DNA from: Methanosphaera sp.
GTDB taxonomy: Archaea; Methanobacteriota; Methanobacteria; Methanobacteriales; Methanobacteriaceae
Length of the DNA: 64,000 nt
Direction: 5' to 3'
Assembly (NCBI RefSeq): GCF_016282985.1
Contig: NZ_JAEELZ010000087.1
Coordinates: forward strand, 37,370 to 101,369
The position numbers were made by a program, and so were the translations under genes. The first letter of the stretch is position 1; the number at the start of each line of letters is the position of its first letter. A model generated the notes under the pieces. It ran no database searches. It saw only the letters and a list, made by a program, of their open reading frames with translations, and was not told where the DNA came from. Shown here one piece after another: positions 25,694-32,683 of the stretch.

Positions 25694-25928
25694 CTCTGAC
25701 CCCACGTAGTATGTTTTGTTCTAGTATTTCTGATTCTTTTTCTGTCATGTTTTTGGTGTTTAGGAACGTTAATAGTCCACTGATGATGCTGGTTACTGCT
25801 CCGAATAGAAGTGTTATTGCTATATTATTTTCGGGAAATAAACATGTTACAAGTATTGTTCCTATTAATGCTATTGTTCCAAGTAATCCTACTTCTTTAA
25901 TTATGAGTTCTTGCATTTTCTCGTTCAT
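25680..25928 (-). CDS. Holin-like small membrane protein
   Basis: 82 residues: short N-terminal helix, two membrane segments (GLLGTIALIGTILVTCLF and IAITLLFGAVTSIISGLLTF), and a charged C-terminus (NTKNMTEKESEILEQN). Size and topology fit holins. It overlaps the upstream gene by 4 nt and the following coiled-coil gene by 14 nt. Being placed just before the terminase genes at the head of the late operon is less usual than next to the tail genes. Confidence 0.55.
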   Translation of the reverse strand: MNEKMQELIIKEVGLLGTIALIGTILVTCLFPENNIAITLLFGAVTSIISGLLTFLNTKNMTEKESEILEQNILRGVRDDVQ

Positions 25929-26266
25929 AGGTAGTATTCCTCCTCTTCTAGTCTGTTTTGATTGTAGTCTATTATTAGGTTGTCTCTGCTTGGTTGGTAA
26001 ATTATGAGATCTTCAACACCCAAGTAGTTTTTGAGTATTCTTAAGTTTTTGTAGGTGAGTATTGAGTTGTTGGTGTCTTGTCCTGTGATGATTATTGTAT
26101 GAGTGATATGGTCTATGTTTATCTGTGATTGTTTTGATTGTGTTAGTTGTGCTATTATCTGTGTTACATTTCCTAGTAATTCATTATAATCTTGGTTGGT
26201 TTCTTCTGTGTAATTATTATTGTTAATTAGTTCTTGGAATGTTGTGAATGAGTCTTCATTTATCAT
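25925..26266 (-). CDS. Hypothetical viral protein, 113 aa
   Basis: A soluble Asn/Gln/Thr-rich protein with helical N-terminus (FTTFQELINNNNYTEE) and a beta-alpha C-terminal half (HTIIITGQDTNNSILTYKNL, LGVEDLIIYQPS). Overlaps neighbours by ATGA on both sides. No family recognised. Confidence 0.6.
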   Translation of the reverse strand: MINEDSFTTFQELINNNNYTEETNQDYNELLGNVTQIIAQLTQSKQSQINIDHITHTIIITGQDTNNSILTYKNLRILKNYLGVEDLIIYQPSRDNLIIDYNQNRLEEEEYYL

Positions 26267-26451
26267 TGTTCTAGCTCCATTGTGAGTTTTCCTATCATGA
26301 ATTCCAATTGAGTAAGGGTATTATCATAATGTTTATACTCCTCAGAATACCTGTTTTCACATGTGTCATCCCTGTAATTTTTATACATATGATATAATTC
26401 TTTGGTTTTTTTAATCATCTCTTCTGTGTAGTCTTTTGTTATGTTTTTCAT
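26263..26451 (-). CDS. Hypothetical small helical viral protein, 62 aa
   Basis: Charged, all-helical small protein (EEMIKKTKELYHMYKNYRDD) with two Cys-free helices; lies 4 nt from the next upstream gene and overlaps the next one by 4 nt, so it is translated in the same operon. Function unknown. Confidence 0.55.
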   Translation of the reverse strand: MKNITKDYTEEMIKKTKELYHMYKNYRDDTCENRYSEEYKHYDNTLTQLEFMIGKLTMELEQ

Positions 26452-26455
26452 ATTT

Positions 26456-26662
26456 TTATTCCCCTTGTATTTGTTCTAGTATTTGGTCTCTTTCAAGTTT
26501 TAATATGTTTATTTGTTCTTCTGCATCTTCCCTGATGGATAGTGCAGCTATTTGTTGTCTTATTTCCATTAGTCTATGTTCATAATAATTCATAATAAAG
26601 TCACTCCATAAGAATCTAGGTATTGGAAATTGATCTTTATACCAATTTGCTGATAATGTCAT
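26456..26662 (-). CDS. Hypothetical small coiled-coil viral protein, 68 aa
   Basis: ATG at 26662 (GTGAT just upstream) is chosen over a GTG at 26671. The protein begins MTLSANWYKDQFPIPRF and continues as a coiled coil (IRQQIAALSIREDAEEQINI). It is the first gene after the tRNA-like element and so probably the first gene of the transcript leading to the late genes. Confidence 0.55.
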   Translation of the reverse strand: MTLSANWYKDQFPIPRFLWSDFIMNYYEHRLMEIRQQIAALSIREDAEEQINILKLERDQILEQIQGE

Positions 26663-26703
26663 TATAATCACAGCATTAAAAAAAAAAAATAGTTTATATT
26701 GAT

Positions 26704-26790
26704 TGGTGTTGTGGGGAATTGAACCCCATAGTTATAATTTTTTTTACAAGACACTTTCATAACTTAAAATTTTTTGTTCCTTTCAACACC
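26704..26790 (-). ncRNA. tRNA-like element with perfect acceptor and T arms but no normal D/anticodon arms
   Basis: On the minus strand: acceptor GGTGTTG (26790-26784) pairs with CAACACC (26711-26705), discriminator A at 26704; T stem TGGGG/CCCCA with loop TTCAATT, the canonical TTCRANY form. The 55 nt between the arms lack a GG-containing D loop and I find no 5-bp stem with 7-nt anticodon loop; instead AGTTAT pairs with ATAACT around a 23-nt loop. The total of 87 nt is class II length. It lies 42 nt before the 68-aa gene. It may be a degenerate tRNA, a processing signal, or a tRNA mimic. Confidence 0.55.
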
Positions 26791-27188
26791 ACAAAAAAAA
26801 ATAAAGTTATATGAAGTATAATATTATCCTTTTATGAGATGTAACGTTTTATTAGTATTCTTCCATAGGATTTCTCATTGAATATTATATCATTTTTATT
26901 GTTCGTATATTTACTTTTACACATCCAATGGTGCAAAGATTTTTCCCAAAGGTCACATATTAAACATCAAGTTTTTGATAACAACTTTACTATATATTTT
27001 TTGAGGAGTCTATGCCATTTATTTAATAGGTACTGCTTAAAACATTTAATCCTATGTGTAATATTCTAGACAAATTTTCATCTCTTATTAAAAAAAGGAT
27101 GATATAACTCTTCCCGTTGATTTTAGTTAATATATTATTATTTTTTTTTGATGGAGAAAAAATTAAATCTTAACCGGATCTGATTAGG
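26791..27188. other. Gene-poor AT-rich stretch
   Basis: About 400 bp between the tRNA-like element and a structured RNA-like segment. Only short frames are present, none with a convincing RBS. Poly-T/A runs at 27100-27145. It probably holds the promoter or leader of the transcript to the left. Confidence 0.35.
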
Positions 27189-27243
27189 TGGGAGGATTAC
27201 CTTCTAAGGTAATATTACTCACATCAATATAATGTGCCTCCCA
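27189..27243 (-). ncRNA. Three-way-junction structured element
   Basis: Outer stem TGGGAGG (27189-27195) with CCTCCCA (27237-27243). Inside, ATTACCT-TCTA-AGGTAAT (27196-27213, 7-bp stem, tetraloop) and CACAT-CAATATA-ATGTG (27220-27236, 5-bp stem). All three stems are perfect. On the minus strand it follows the zinc-ribbon gene stop by 5 nt, so it may be a 3' end structure; the + strand folds equally. Confidence 0.55.
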
Positions 27244-27248
27244 TATTA

Positions 27249-27518
27249 TTATTCTTTTATACTTTTTTTAATTTTTATAACATTAGGATATATTATCCCA
27301 TATTCTGGTGGAGCTTTGAGTACTAATCCACACTTACGACAGGTTGTTTCCATTTTTTTGTAATCATATTTTGTTTTTAGTCTCGTCTTACAATTCGGAC
27401 ATAAAATGATTATTTTATATTTATGATTATCAACTTTGGGATTTGTACTCATTCTCTCCACCACCAATATTTTTTTTTGGTGATTTAAAAGTTTCTTATA
27501 ATATTCATTAAAAGACAA
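27249..27518 (-). CDS. Zinc-ribbon protein, 89 aa
   Basis: Basic small protein with one zinc ribbon: CPNC (residues about 41-44) and CRKCG (about 58-62) separated by KTRLKTKYDYKKMETT. Basic flanks suggest nucleic acid binding, possibly transcription regulation by the virus. Preceded by ATGA-free leader containing the 23-bp repeat, so it may be transcribed from its own promoter. Function otherwise unknown. Confidence 0.6.
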   Translation of the reverse strand: MSFNEYYKKLLNHQKKILVVERMSTNPKVDNHKYKIIILCPNCKTRLKTKYDYKKMETTCRKCGLVLKAPPEYGIIYPNVIKIKKSIKE

Positions 27519-27583
27519 TTTACGATTTCTATGTGGGGGGGACGTAGTAGATGATAAAATATTACGGAAAAAAATATTGTGTC

Positions 27584-27606
27584 CCTCAATATACTATGTA
27601 ACGATT
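27584..27606 (-). repeat. 23-bp exact direct repeat, copy 2 (possible viral promoter)
   Basis: Identical over 23 bp to 19233-19255; flanking bases differ. It lies 8 nt past the stop of the 127-aa zinc-finger gene and about 66 nt before the zinc-ribbon gene, a distance that fits a TATA-containing promoter on the minus strand. Confidence 0.6.
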
Positions 27607-27614
27607 TTGACTTT

Positions 27615-27998
27615 TCATAAAAGCCCATATTTTTTCATTTCATTATGAACTTTCTTCTCTTCCTCAAGTGGATCATCAAGCATATGTTCACCCAGATTAC
27701 CCGTACCAAGAGTGGTATATGTAAACCATGATAATACCTCCTTGTATTTTTTACGCCATCTTCGGATACGTTCACGACCATGTTCCTGATCACTATACTG
27801 TCTACAATCAGCACAACAATACTTCTGTGCACTACTCATGGGATTAAACAATTTTCCACAAGCTTGACACGGCTTTGGCTGGTACACATATAATCTTTTG
27901 ATAATCTTATCATCTTTTGATATCCCCGTAATTTTATTGTTTTTGTTCACATGAAACTTTGTCTGAACATCCATTTTTAACACAAACTTGTCTAACAC
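27615..27998 (-). CDS. Zinc-finger protein, 127 aa
   Basis: The central part has CQACGKLFNPMSSAQKYCCADC, that is CxxC...CCxxC, a treble-clef-like zinc finger, followed by basic ERIRRWRKKYKEVL. The N-terminus is beta-rich (FVLKMDVQTKFHVNKNNKI) and the C-terminus acidic. Similar finger plus basic helix arrangements are common in phage DNA-binding proteins. No closer family recognised. Confidence 0.6.
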   Translation of the reverse strand: MLDKFVLKMDVQTKFHVNKNNKITGISKDDKIIKRLYVYQPKPCQACGKLFNPMSSAQKYCCADCRQYSDQEHGRERIRRWRKKYKEVLSWFTYTTLGTGNLGEHMLDDPLEEEKKVHNEMKKYGLL

Positions 27999-28023
27999 AC
28001 ATTCCTTATTCCAAGTTTTCTAA

Positions 28024-28428
28024 TTATTTTCCATTATATATTAATTCCTTGTACTGTAAGAATTTCAGTCTTAACTGATATTCACAAGTATGTATACATG
28101 CTTTGAGGATACTAATCTGTTTTTCAATGCTTAATAATTGCAACTTACTTTCTTTTAAGTCATTATGGGCATGTTCTTTTGCTTCTGTAGCTTTGAATTT
28201 TTTAAGATACTGTTCTTTAAGAATTAAAAACTGATTCTCATACTCTAATGATGTTTTGTCTAATTCATACTCTTTTTCTAAGAGCAAATATTTATAAGAT
28301 TCATACATTGCTATTAGATTTATTATTGTAGGTTTCGGATTAGACCAACCATCAAATTCTATTTTTTCATGGTATTCGGGGTTTAATTTCTGAAATTTTT
28401 CAAATAATTCTTTGTCTTTTGTTATCAT
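28024..28428 (-). CDS. Coiled-coil viral protein, 134 aa
   Basis: Residues 45-120 form a long coiled coil (YLLLEKEYELDKTSLEYENQ ... LKESKLQLLSIEKQISILKA). N-terminal FQKLNPEYHEKIEFDGWSN is more compact. Overlaps the upstream 101-aa gene by 4 nt. Function unknown. Confidence 0.55.
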   Translation of the reverse strand: MITKDKELFEKFQKLNPEYHEKIEFDGWSNPKPTIINLIAMYESYKYLLLEKEYELDKTSLEYENQFLILKEQYLKKFKATEAKEHAHNDLKESKLQLLSIEKQISILKACIHTCEYQLRLKFLQYKELIYNGK

Positions 28429-28730
28429 ATTACTTCACGCTCCCTTTCATATATTATTCCTAACTCTTCAATTACTTCTTCATGCCCTCTTTTAATGCAT
28501 TCCAGGTATGCTTCATTTTTTGAGATAATTTCCCCATAACTACGATCAGGGTAATGTGTATCATAGTACATTAAAACATAAAATCCAGGATACCTTCTCC
28601 CAGGATACTTAGTTAATCCTATTCTACAATTCAAGTTAACATAATCAGGAACATTTTCCTGAGTAAGATTATCTTTGAATTGACAATTAGAGAGTAATTC
28701 ATCATTTTCATCAAATACTGGAATATTCAT
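28425..28730 (-). CDS. Hypothetical early viral protein, 101 aa
   Basis: Good RBS (GGGAGGATAAAG) before ATG 28730. C-terminal part EVIEELGIIYEREREVI resembles EEIIEDMGLYYGELRYEI of the gene at 28851-29159, so the two share a short helical module, possibly from duplication. YPGRRYPGFYVLMYYDTHYPD is aromatic-rich and compact. Function unknown. Confidence 0.6.
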   Translation of the reverse strand: MNIPVFDENDELLSNCQFKDNLTQENVPDYVNLNCRIGLTKYPGRRYPGFYVLMYYDTHYPDRSYGEIISKNEAYLECIKRGHEEVIEELGIIYEREREVI

Positions 28731-28735
28731 AATCT

Positions 28736-28885
28736 TTATCCTCCCATACTAATAGTTACAAGTAACCATATAATGAACTCTAAAAGACCAATTACTATAC
28801 AAATTACTAAAATAATTATTAAACCAACACAAAGATAAGCAGTGATTGTATCAACTGCTTCTTCCATTTCCTTTAACGATTTCAT
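28736..28885 (-). CDS. Small single-span membrane protein, 49 aa
   Basis: ATG 28885, stop 28736-28738. MKSLKEMEEAVDTI is followed by a long hydrophobic stretch (YLCVGLIIILVICIVIGLLE, FIIWLLVTISMGG). It overlaps the end of the upstream gene by 35 nt and its stop sits inside the RBS spacer of the next gene, as in a coupled operon. One long or two short membrane helices. Could act in envelope modification; function unknown. Confidence 0.55.
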   Translation of the reverse strand: MKSLKEMEEAVDTITAYLCVGLIIILVICIVIGLLEFIIWLLVTISMGG

Positions 28886-29159
28886 AGCGTAACTCTCCAT
28901 AATATAAACCCATATCTTCTATTATTTCTTCATCAGATTTTCTTAAGTATTCATGCAAAGCATGTTTTTCTAACAAACCCACATCTACGATAGGATATTT
29001 CTTCTTGAAATCTTTGATTCGGTTCTTGTTAGCATATTTCAAATGTGTGAACATTTTTCTATTCACCAATGGTGGTACAGTAGTATCCATATACTTATAC
29101 CAGTCCATAATCAAATACCTTATTTCATCAACAATACTCTTAATAACATTTCCAAACAT
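28851..29159 (-). CDS. Hypothetical early viral protein, 102 aa
   Basis: Basic helical protein (MFGNVIKSIVDEIRYLIMDW, MFTHLKYANKNRIKDFKKKY) with a C-terminal EEIIEDMGLYYGELRYEIV module shared with the gene at 28425-28730. Starts 2 nt after the stop of the upstream gene. Function unknown. Confidence 0.55.
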   Translation of the reverse strand: MFGNVIKSIVDEIRYLIMDWYKYMDTTVPPLVNRKMFTHLKYANKNRIKDFKKKYPIVDVGLLEKHALHEYLRKSDEEIIEDMGLYYGELRYEIVKGNGRSS

Positions 29160-29161
29160 TC

Positions 29162-29371
29162 CTATTTCACTCCTTTAGAAAACCATTCAAATATCGTGTC
29201 ATCAGTTACAATAGCATCCACTGATTCTACTTCACGTAACTTCTTACTAACATCATACATATCCAGTACTGTTTCTTTACTGAAATCTATCATTGCAAGC
29301 ATCCTAATAACACTTGTAATAATAAACTCTCTCTCTTCCCAACGCTCCTTCTGAGATAATCTTTCATTCAT
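29162..29371 (-). CDS. Hypothetical small viral protein, 69 aa
   Basis: The frame is open from 29425, but the ATG at 29371 overlaps the stop of the upstream gene (ATGAATGA) and follows GGTGG, so I take MNERLSQKERWEER as the start. Helical, acidic, no membrane segment. Function unknown. Confidence 0.5.
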   Translation of the reverse strand: MNERLSQKERWEEREFIITSVIRMLAMIDFSKETVLDMYDVSKKLREVESVDAIVTDDTIFEWFSKGVK

Positions 29372-29606
29372 CATCCACCAACTCCAAAAGTACCAAATCA
29401 GCATAAAAGGTAGTTGGACTGTCAAGGATAGCTCTGATTACATCTTTTCTCTGAGATTCTTTAGTCATACGAACATCAGGTAATTCATCCTCCTCATCAA
29501 AACTTATATGAGTATAATTTATTTGAAAGAATTTATGAGGATGTTCTGATTCCTCATTAAATTCATTTATTGTTATTTTTCGTTCTTTTACTCTTTTGCA
29601 ACTCAT
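29364..29606 (-). CDS. Hypothetical viral protein, 80 aa
   Basis: Starts with ATG overlapping the ERF-like gene stop (29603-29606). KRVKERKITINEFNEESEHP then DEEDELPDVRMTKESQRKDV and LVLLELVDDE: an alpha-beta protein with acidic end. Its place directly behind the recombinase suggests an accessory role in recombination, unproven. Confidence 0.5.
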   Translation of the reverse strand: MSCKRVKERKITINEFNEESEHPHKFFQINYTHISFDEEDELPDVRMTKESQRKDVIRAILDSPTTFYADLVLLELVDDE

Positions 29607-30289
29607 GTTTTGTTCACCTTGTCTGCTGTTTTAAATCGTACATGTTGACTGCATGCATTGTATTCCTGTTCATTTTTGCACATACGTTTGATTGTGCGTC
29701 GTGCCTTATCCCATGTGAATGGTACTGGTTCACCTTCTGATGTATGTTCTGCTATGAAGTTGTAGGCATCATCAATAATTTGTGTTACTCGTTCTGCTGT
29801 TACTTCATCATTGTCATGTTGTTCCTGGACTGGTTGTACTGGACTGTATTGTGTATTCTTCTTTGGAGATTTATGTGATGACTTTTTGGGTACATTATTA
29901 GTACTTGTTTTTTGTTGGTTTCGGTTGTCAATCTCATCCGGTACGGCAATTTCAAATACCTGGATATACAGGTATCTTTGTGCATATGTTTGACAACGTC
30001 CTATATCCTGCATGTACTTTCCTGCATCACCTACATTTACTGGTGCAACTGGGATGGTAGATACATCTGTACTACCATCTTCTAAGTCTTTTAATGTTAA
30101 TTCCATAATGTTTTGTTCGGGTTTCCAGTCAAATTTGGACCTCATTTTAAACTTCTTGCATACTTCCCTGACAATGGGGAAGATGTCTTTGACTTCCATA
30201 TAGTTATATTTTTGATAATTGTTTCGTCCACTTTGCTGGATTTCTTTGAAACAATTCTTTGCTTCTTCAATTTTTAGATCTATTCCCAT
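29603..30289 (-). CDS. ERF-family single-strand annealing protein
   Basis: 228 residues. The N-terminal 125 residues show the ERF pattern: NYQKYNYMEVKDIFPIVREV (the 'Y-x-Y-x-x-x-x-x-I' start), a core FDWKPEQNIMELTLKDLEDG, and GKYMQDIGRCQTYAQRYLYI, equal to the 'G..yaRRYaL...fgi' block. A polar Ser/Lys/Gln linker (130-170) leads to a small C-terminal helical domain with TWDKARRTIKRMCKNEQEY. ERF proteins anneal single-stranded DNA for phage recombination. An OB-fold protein is encoded two genes upstream, a usual pairing. Confidence 0.7.
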   Translation of the reverse strand: MGIDLKIEEAKNCFKEIQQSGRNNYQKYNYMEVKDIFPIVREVCKKFKMRSKFDWKPEQNIMELTLKDLEDGSTDVSTIPVAPVNVGDAGKYMQDIGRCQTYAQRYLYIQVFEIAVPDEIDNRNQQKTSTNNVPKKSSHKSPKKNTQYSPVQPVQEQHDNDEVTAERVTQIIDDAYNFIAEHTSEGEPVPFTWDKARRTIKRMCKNEQEYNACSQHVRFKTADKVNKT

Positions 30290-30305
30290 AATTCATCAAA
30301 CCCTT

Positions 30306-30530
30306 TTATTCAAACCATTCATATTTGTCTCCAGTTTTCTTGACAAAACCCAGTCGTACAAGGTACTCTAAAACTTCCAATATCTCATCATCCACATAGA
30401 TACGTTGATGTTTAAATCCACAGTTAGTTACCTTGTGGATTAATTCATCTTCAGGTAATGGAGTGATTGCATTACCCAACGTGTTAATCAGGTCATGCTG
30501 CAGTTGCACATTATGATAATTCAATTTCAT
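30306..30530 (-). CDS. Winged-helix-like small protein, 74 aa
   Basis: ATG 30530 follows GAAGGAG; an ATG one codon earlier is also in frame. LQHDLINTLGNAITPLPEDE, GFKHQRIYVDDEILEVLEYL, VRLGFVKKTGDKYEWF: three helices and a C-terminal hairpin, like a winged helix. May bind DNA with the OB-fold protein whose gene it overlaps by 20 nt. Confidence 0.55.
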   Translation of the reverse strand: MKLNYHNVQLQHDLINTLGNAITPLPEDELIHKVTNCGFKHQRIYVDDEILEVLEYLVRLGFVKKTGDKYEWFE

Positions 30531-31035
30531 CAACTCCTTCTAATTCATCCACAACCAGTTTACCATAATGCTCATATAATTCACTGAGGATACTGTTTAC
30601 ATGATCCTCGATACTTGGTGAAACATACTTCAATTTATTCAGGTAATGTTTTGTTAAGTTAATACTGAATACCATGTCAGTAATGTTATCATTAACTATT
30701 ACTGGTTTAACATTTTCTAACTCTTCTGCTACACTATCACGTAGTTGATTATGTTCATTTAATATTTCATCGCGTTTATCCCAGGAGGCATGTTGTACTT
30801 TTCTGAAATCCACATAACAGAATCCAGCATCATTCACACCGGTACAAACTATCTTGTATCGTCCTTTGTGTAGTGTGGCATCACTTTCTTTAATGTTGAC
30901 ATTGAAGCTTTGTTCTGCTCCTTCTGCCAGTACACGTGCATATGGTTTATGGTTCTTGGTGTACTTGATTTCTAATAGTTGTACTGTTACTTCTTCTCCT
31001 ACGTTGAATTTTCCGAAACCGCTTTCTATTCTCAT
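30511..31035 (-). CDS. OB-fold protein, probable ssDNA-binding partner
   Basis: 174 residues. Residues 8-85 have an OB-like strand order (NVGEEVTVQLLEIKYTKNHK, YARVLAEGAEQSFNVNI, GRYKIVCTGVNDAGFCYVDF). Residues 95-170 are helical and acidic, including DEIELS at the extreme C-terminus, reminiscent of the acidic tails of single-strand binding proteins. It lies upstream of the ERF-like gene. I propose a viral SSB; not certain. Confidence 0.5.
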   Translation of the reverse strand: MRIESGFGKFNVGEEVTVQLLEIKYTKNHKPYARVLAEGAEQSFNVNIKESDATLHKGRYKIVCTGVNDAGFCYVDFRKVQHASWDKRDEILNEHNQLRDSVAEELENVKPVIVNDNITDMVFSINLTKHYLNKLKYVSPSIEDHVNSILSELYEHYGKLVVDELEGVDEIELS

Positions 31036-31310
31036 CTTGTTAACCCCACTCGTACTCCGTTTATTGCTGTTACGGTGTATAATATGTCATCATGTTTCAT
31101 TTCTTCTAGGATTTCAACTATCTGTGAACGTGTATAGTTTAGTCTTAGTTCTTCAAGGTGTTCACTACATCTCTGGACTAATAAGTCATAGTCCATTGTT
31201 TTTAATCCTATTGCTTCAGTGTTTCGTATTATGTTGTAGATTGTGGTTTTTATTTCACGTGTTTCTGCTTTTCTTGTTTTTCCTCTTATGTATCCATGGT
31301 TTACTATCAT
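31032..31310 (-). CDS. Small helix-turn-helix protein, 92 aa
   Basis: The frame extends upstream to 31349, but ATG 31310 lies 8 nt after GGGAGG and overlaps the stop of the preceding small gene (ATGA), so it is the start. MIVNHGYIRGKTRKAETREI then LRLNYTRSQIVEILEEMKHD and VRVGLTR: winged-helix-like. Function unknown; likely DNA-binding. Confidence 0.55.
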   Translation of the reverse strand: MIVNHGYIRGKTRKAETREIKTTIYNIIRNTEAIGLKTMDYDLLVQRCSEHLEELRLNYTRSQIVEILEEMKHDDILYTVTAINGVRVGLTR

Positions 31311-31453
31311 GGTTGTGCCTCCCTTATTTCTTGTAGTTGTTTCATGCATTCTGGGACTAATTTTTTGAGTCTTTGATAGTCCTCATATTCTTGGATACCT
31401 AGGAGGTATCCGTTGTAACTTGCTTTGTTTCCTTTTTTGATTTGTTTAATCAT
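31307..31453 (-). CDS. Very small basic protein, 48 aa
   Basis: ATG 31453 overlaps the stop of the upstream gene (ATGA) and its own TGA overlaps the next ATG, so it is coupled on both sides. MIKQIKKGNKASYNGYLLGI, then QEYEDYQRLKKLVPECMKQL. Function unknown. Its coupled placement is the main evidence that it is real. Confidence 0.55.
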   Translation of the reverse strand: MIKQIKKGNKASYNGYLLGIQEYEDYQRLKKLVPECMKQLQEIREAQP

Positions 31454-31746
31454 TTTTTATCACCTATGTATGTGAGATTGTATCCTACAACTCTGGTTCG
31501 GGTTATTGGTTCCCGTTTTATTTTCCCTTTTTTTACTTGTTTTTCTATCCACTCGTAGAATGCCCAGTGACAGGTATGGTTTTTGTCCTCATCGTATGAT
31601 GATACAAGTTGGTTGTATAGGTATGCTTGTTCTACTGCTCTTCCTTTGTGGTCTTGGAAGTATTGTGTTAGTACCCTGTTTGCTTTTTTTCGTTGTTTTC
31701 TATCTCTTGCCATTCCTTCTGAATAACCTTCTTCACAGTATGCCAT
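31450..31746 (-). CDS. Basic winged-helix-like protein, 98 aa
   Basis: ATG 31746 follows GGTGAT and touches the upstream stop (TAATG); the frame's longer upstream part is Asn-rich and not coding-like. GMARDRKQRKKANRVLTQYF, GRAVEQAYLYNQLVSSYDED, AFYEWIEKQVKKGKIKREPI, and a final strand hairpin VGYNLTYIG resemble a winged helix. Probably a DNA-binding early regulator. Confidence 0.55.
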   Translation of the reverse strand: MAYCEEGYSEGMARDRKQRKKANRVLTQYFQDHKGRAVEQAYLYNQLVSSYDEDKNHTCHWAFYEWIEKQVKKGKIKREPITRTRVVGYNLTYIGDKK

Positions 31747-31880
31747 TATATCACCATTAGTTGTATTGTGGTGAGGAAGATTGTTATTATGGTTATTAGG
31801 GTTGTTAGGTTTGTTTTGTTGATTTTTTCCCATTTTACATCGTTGTTGATGATGTGTTGTTTTTGTTTTAGTGTCATCAT
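31746..31880 (-). CDS. Small single-span membrane protein, 44 aa
   Basis: ATG 31880 lies after AGAGGTG; upstream in-frame codons to 32006 lack an RBS. MMTLKQKQHIINNDVKWEKI then membrane segment LTTLITIITIFLTTIQLMVI. First gene of the early leftward transcript, just downstream of the GTTAC-type operator cluster. Could be an early envelope or exclusion factor. Confidence 0.5.
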   Translation of the reverse strand: MMTLKQKQHIINNDVKWEKINKTNLTTLITIITIFLTTIQLMVI

Positions 31881-31983
31881 TTGGGTAACACCTCTTTCTT
31901 GTTTTATGTTTTTGTTCCTTTTAAGTGTAATATTTTTCATATTTTGAGAAGTAGAAATTGAAAAAATATATCCTATCAAACCC

Positions 31984-32058
31984 AAAGTTACTTTTAATAA
32001 ATACAAAAAGTAACATTTTTAAAGTAACTAGTACAATTTTGAAAAGTAACTAGTAACC
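31984..32058. promoter_or_regulatory. Cluster of GTTAC/GTAAC operator-like sites (early promoter)
   Basis: AAGTTACTT (31985-31993), AAAGTAACA (32008-32016), AAAGTAACTAGTAC (32021-32034) and AAAGTAACTAGTAAC (32043-32057). These lie in the leader of the leftward early operon and share the motif with a second cluster at 32684-32760. Confidence 0.6.
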
Positions 32059-32059
32059 T

Positions 32060-32548
32060 TTATTTGGATTCCATATTAGTATAACCATCAATGTATACTT
32101 TCAATGCACTAGGAATTCTATTTAATACGGATTCTACACTCACATTATTCTCTTTACAAATCATAGTTACTTCGTTTAATGAAACTTTCTTCAAATCCCA
32201 TTTATTATTTTCTTCTTCTTGAAGTATGTTTCTTAAACGAATCGTTAATGTCTGTAATGCATTATCAAATTGTTTTGACTGCACAGGGGTATAATTCCTT
32301 TTCAGTTCATTTATTTTAATTAGTTCATTATCCACATCTTCTACCAATTTTTCAATATTTTTCTTTTCATCTAACAGTTCATTTTTCTTGTCTTTCAATA
32401 GTTGTTCTTTCTGAATAATTATTGGCTCTTTTGTCACCAACAACAATGCATATTGTTCTATCGCTTCAGAAGGTTTTATTCCATACGTTTTCAGTATTTC
32501 TAGACTTGATTGTGTAACTGTTGGATGAATTTTTTTCATTTTATCCAT
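32060..32548 (-). CDS. Coiled-coil protein between GTTAC site clusters, candidate viral regulator
   Basis: 162 residues. N-terminal TVTQSSLEILKTYGIKPSEA followed by IEQYALLLV has the look of a ribbon-helix-helix or short HTH dimer domain, then a long coiled coil (LKDKKNELLDEKKNIEKLVE), and a C-terminal segment VSLNEVTMICKENNVSVESV with a second possible HTH. It lies between two clusters of AAGTNACTT-like sites, as expected for an autoregulating repressor or a partition-like protein binding iterons. The regulator role is inference. Confidence 0.5.
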   Translation of the reverse strand: MDKMKKIHPTVTQSSLEILKTYGIKPSEAIEQYALLLVTKEPIIIQKEQLLKDKKNELLDEKKNIEKLVEDVDNELIKINELKRNYTPVQSKQFDNALQTLTIRLRNILQEEENNKWDLKKVSLNEVTMICKENNVSVESVLNRIPSALKVYIDGYTNMESK

Positions 32549-32683
32549 GTTTAAAATCCCATAAATTATACTAATCTATTTATACTATAAAAAACAACTA
32601 CATATCATAGACTGTTTTTATTAGAATTTATTTTGACTGTTATATACCCAACATGAGGATATTCTTTCGTAAAATAACAAATG

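Noticed and set aside
26704..26790. Calling the tRNA-like element a decoding tRNA with a defined anticodon.
   Set aside because: No stem-loop of 5+7+5 nt could be placed; assigning an amino acid would be guessing.
26878..27069. 63-codon + strand frame.
   Set aside because: Hydrophobic, Phe/Leu-rich composition typical of chance frames in AT-rich DNA; no RBS.
27208..27218. TAATATTAC, identical to the nick-site nonanucleotide of geminivirus/CRESS DNA origins, within the three-way-junction element.
   Set aside because: It is not in a hairpin loop as in those viruses but spans a stem and a junction, there is no Rep-type gene, and such AT-rich 9-mers are expected by chance here.
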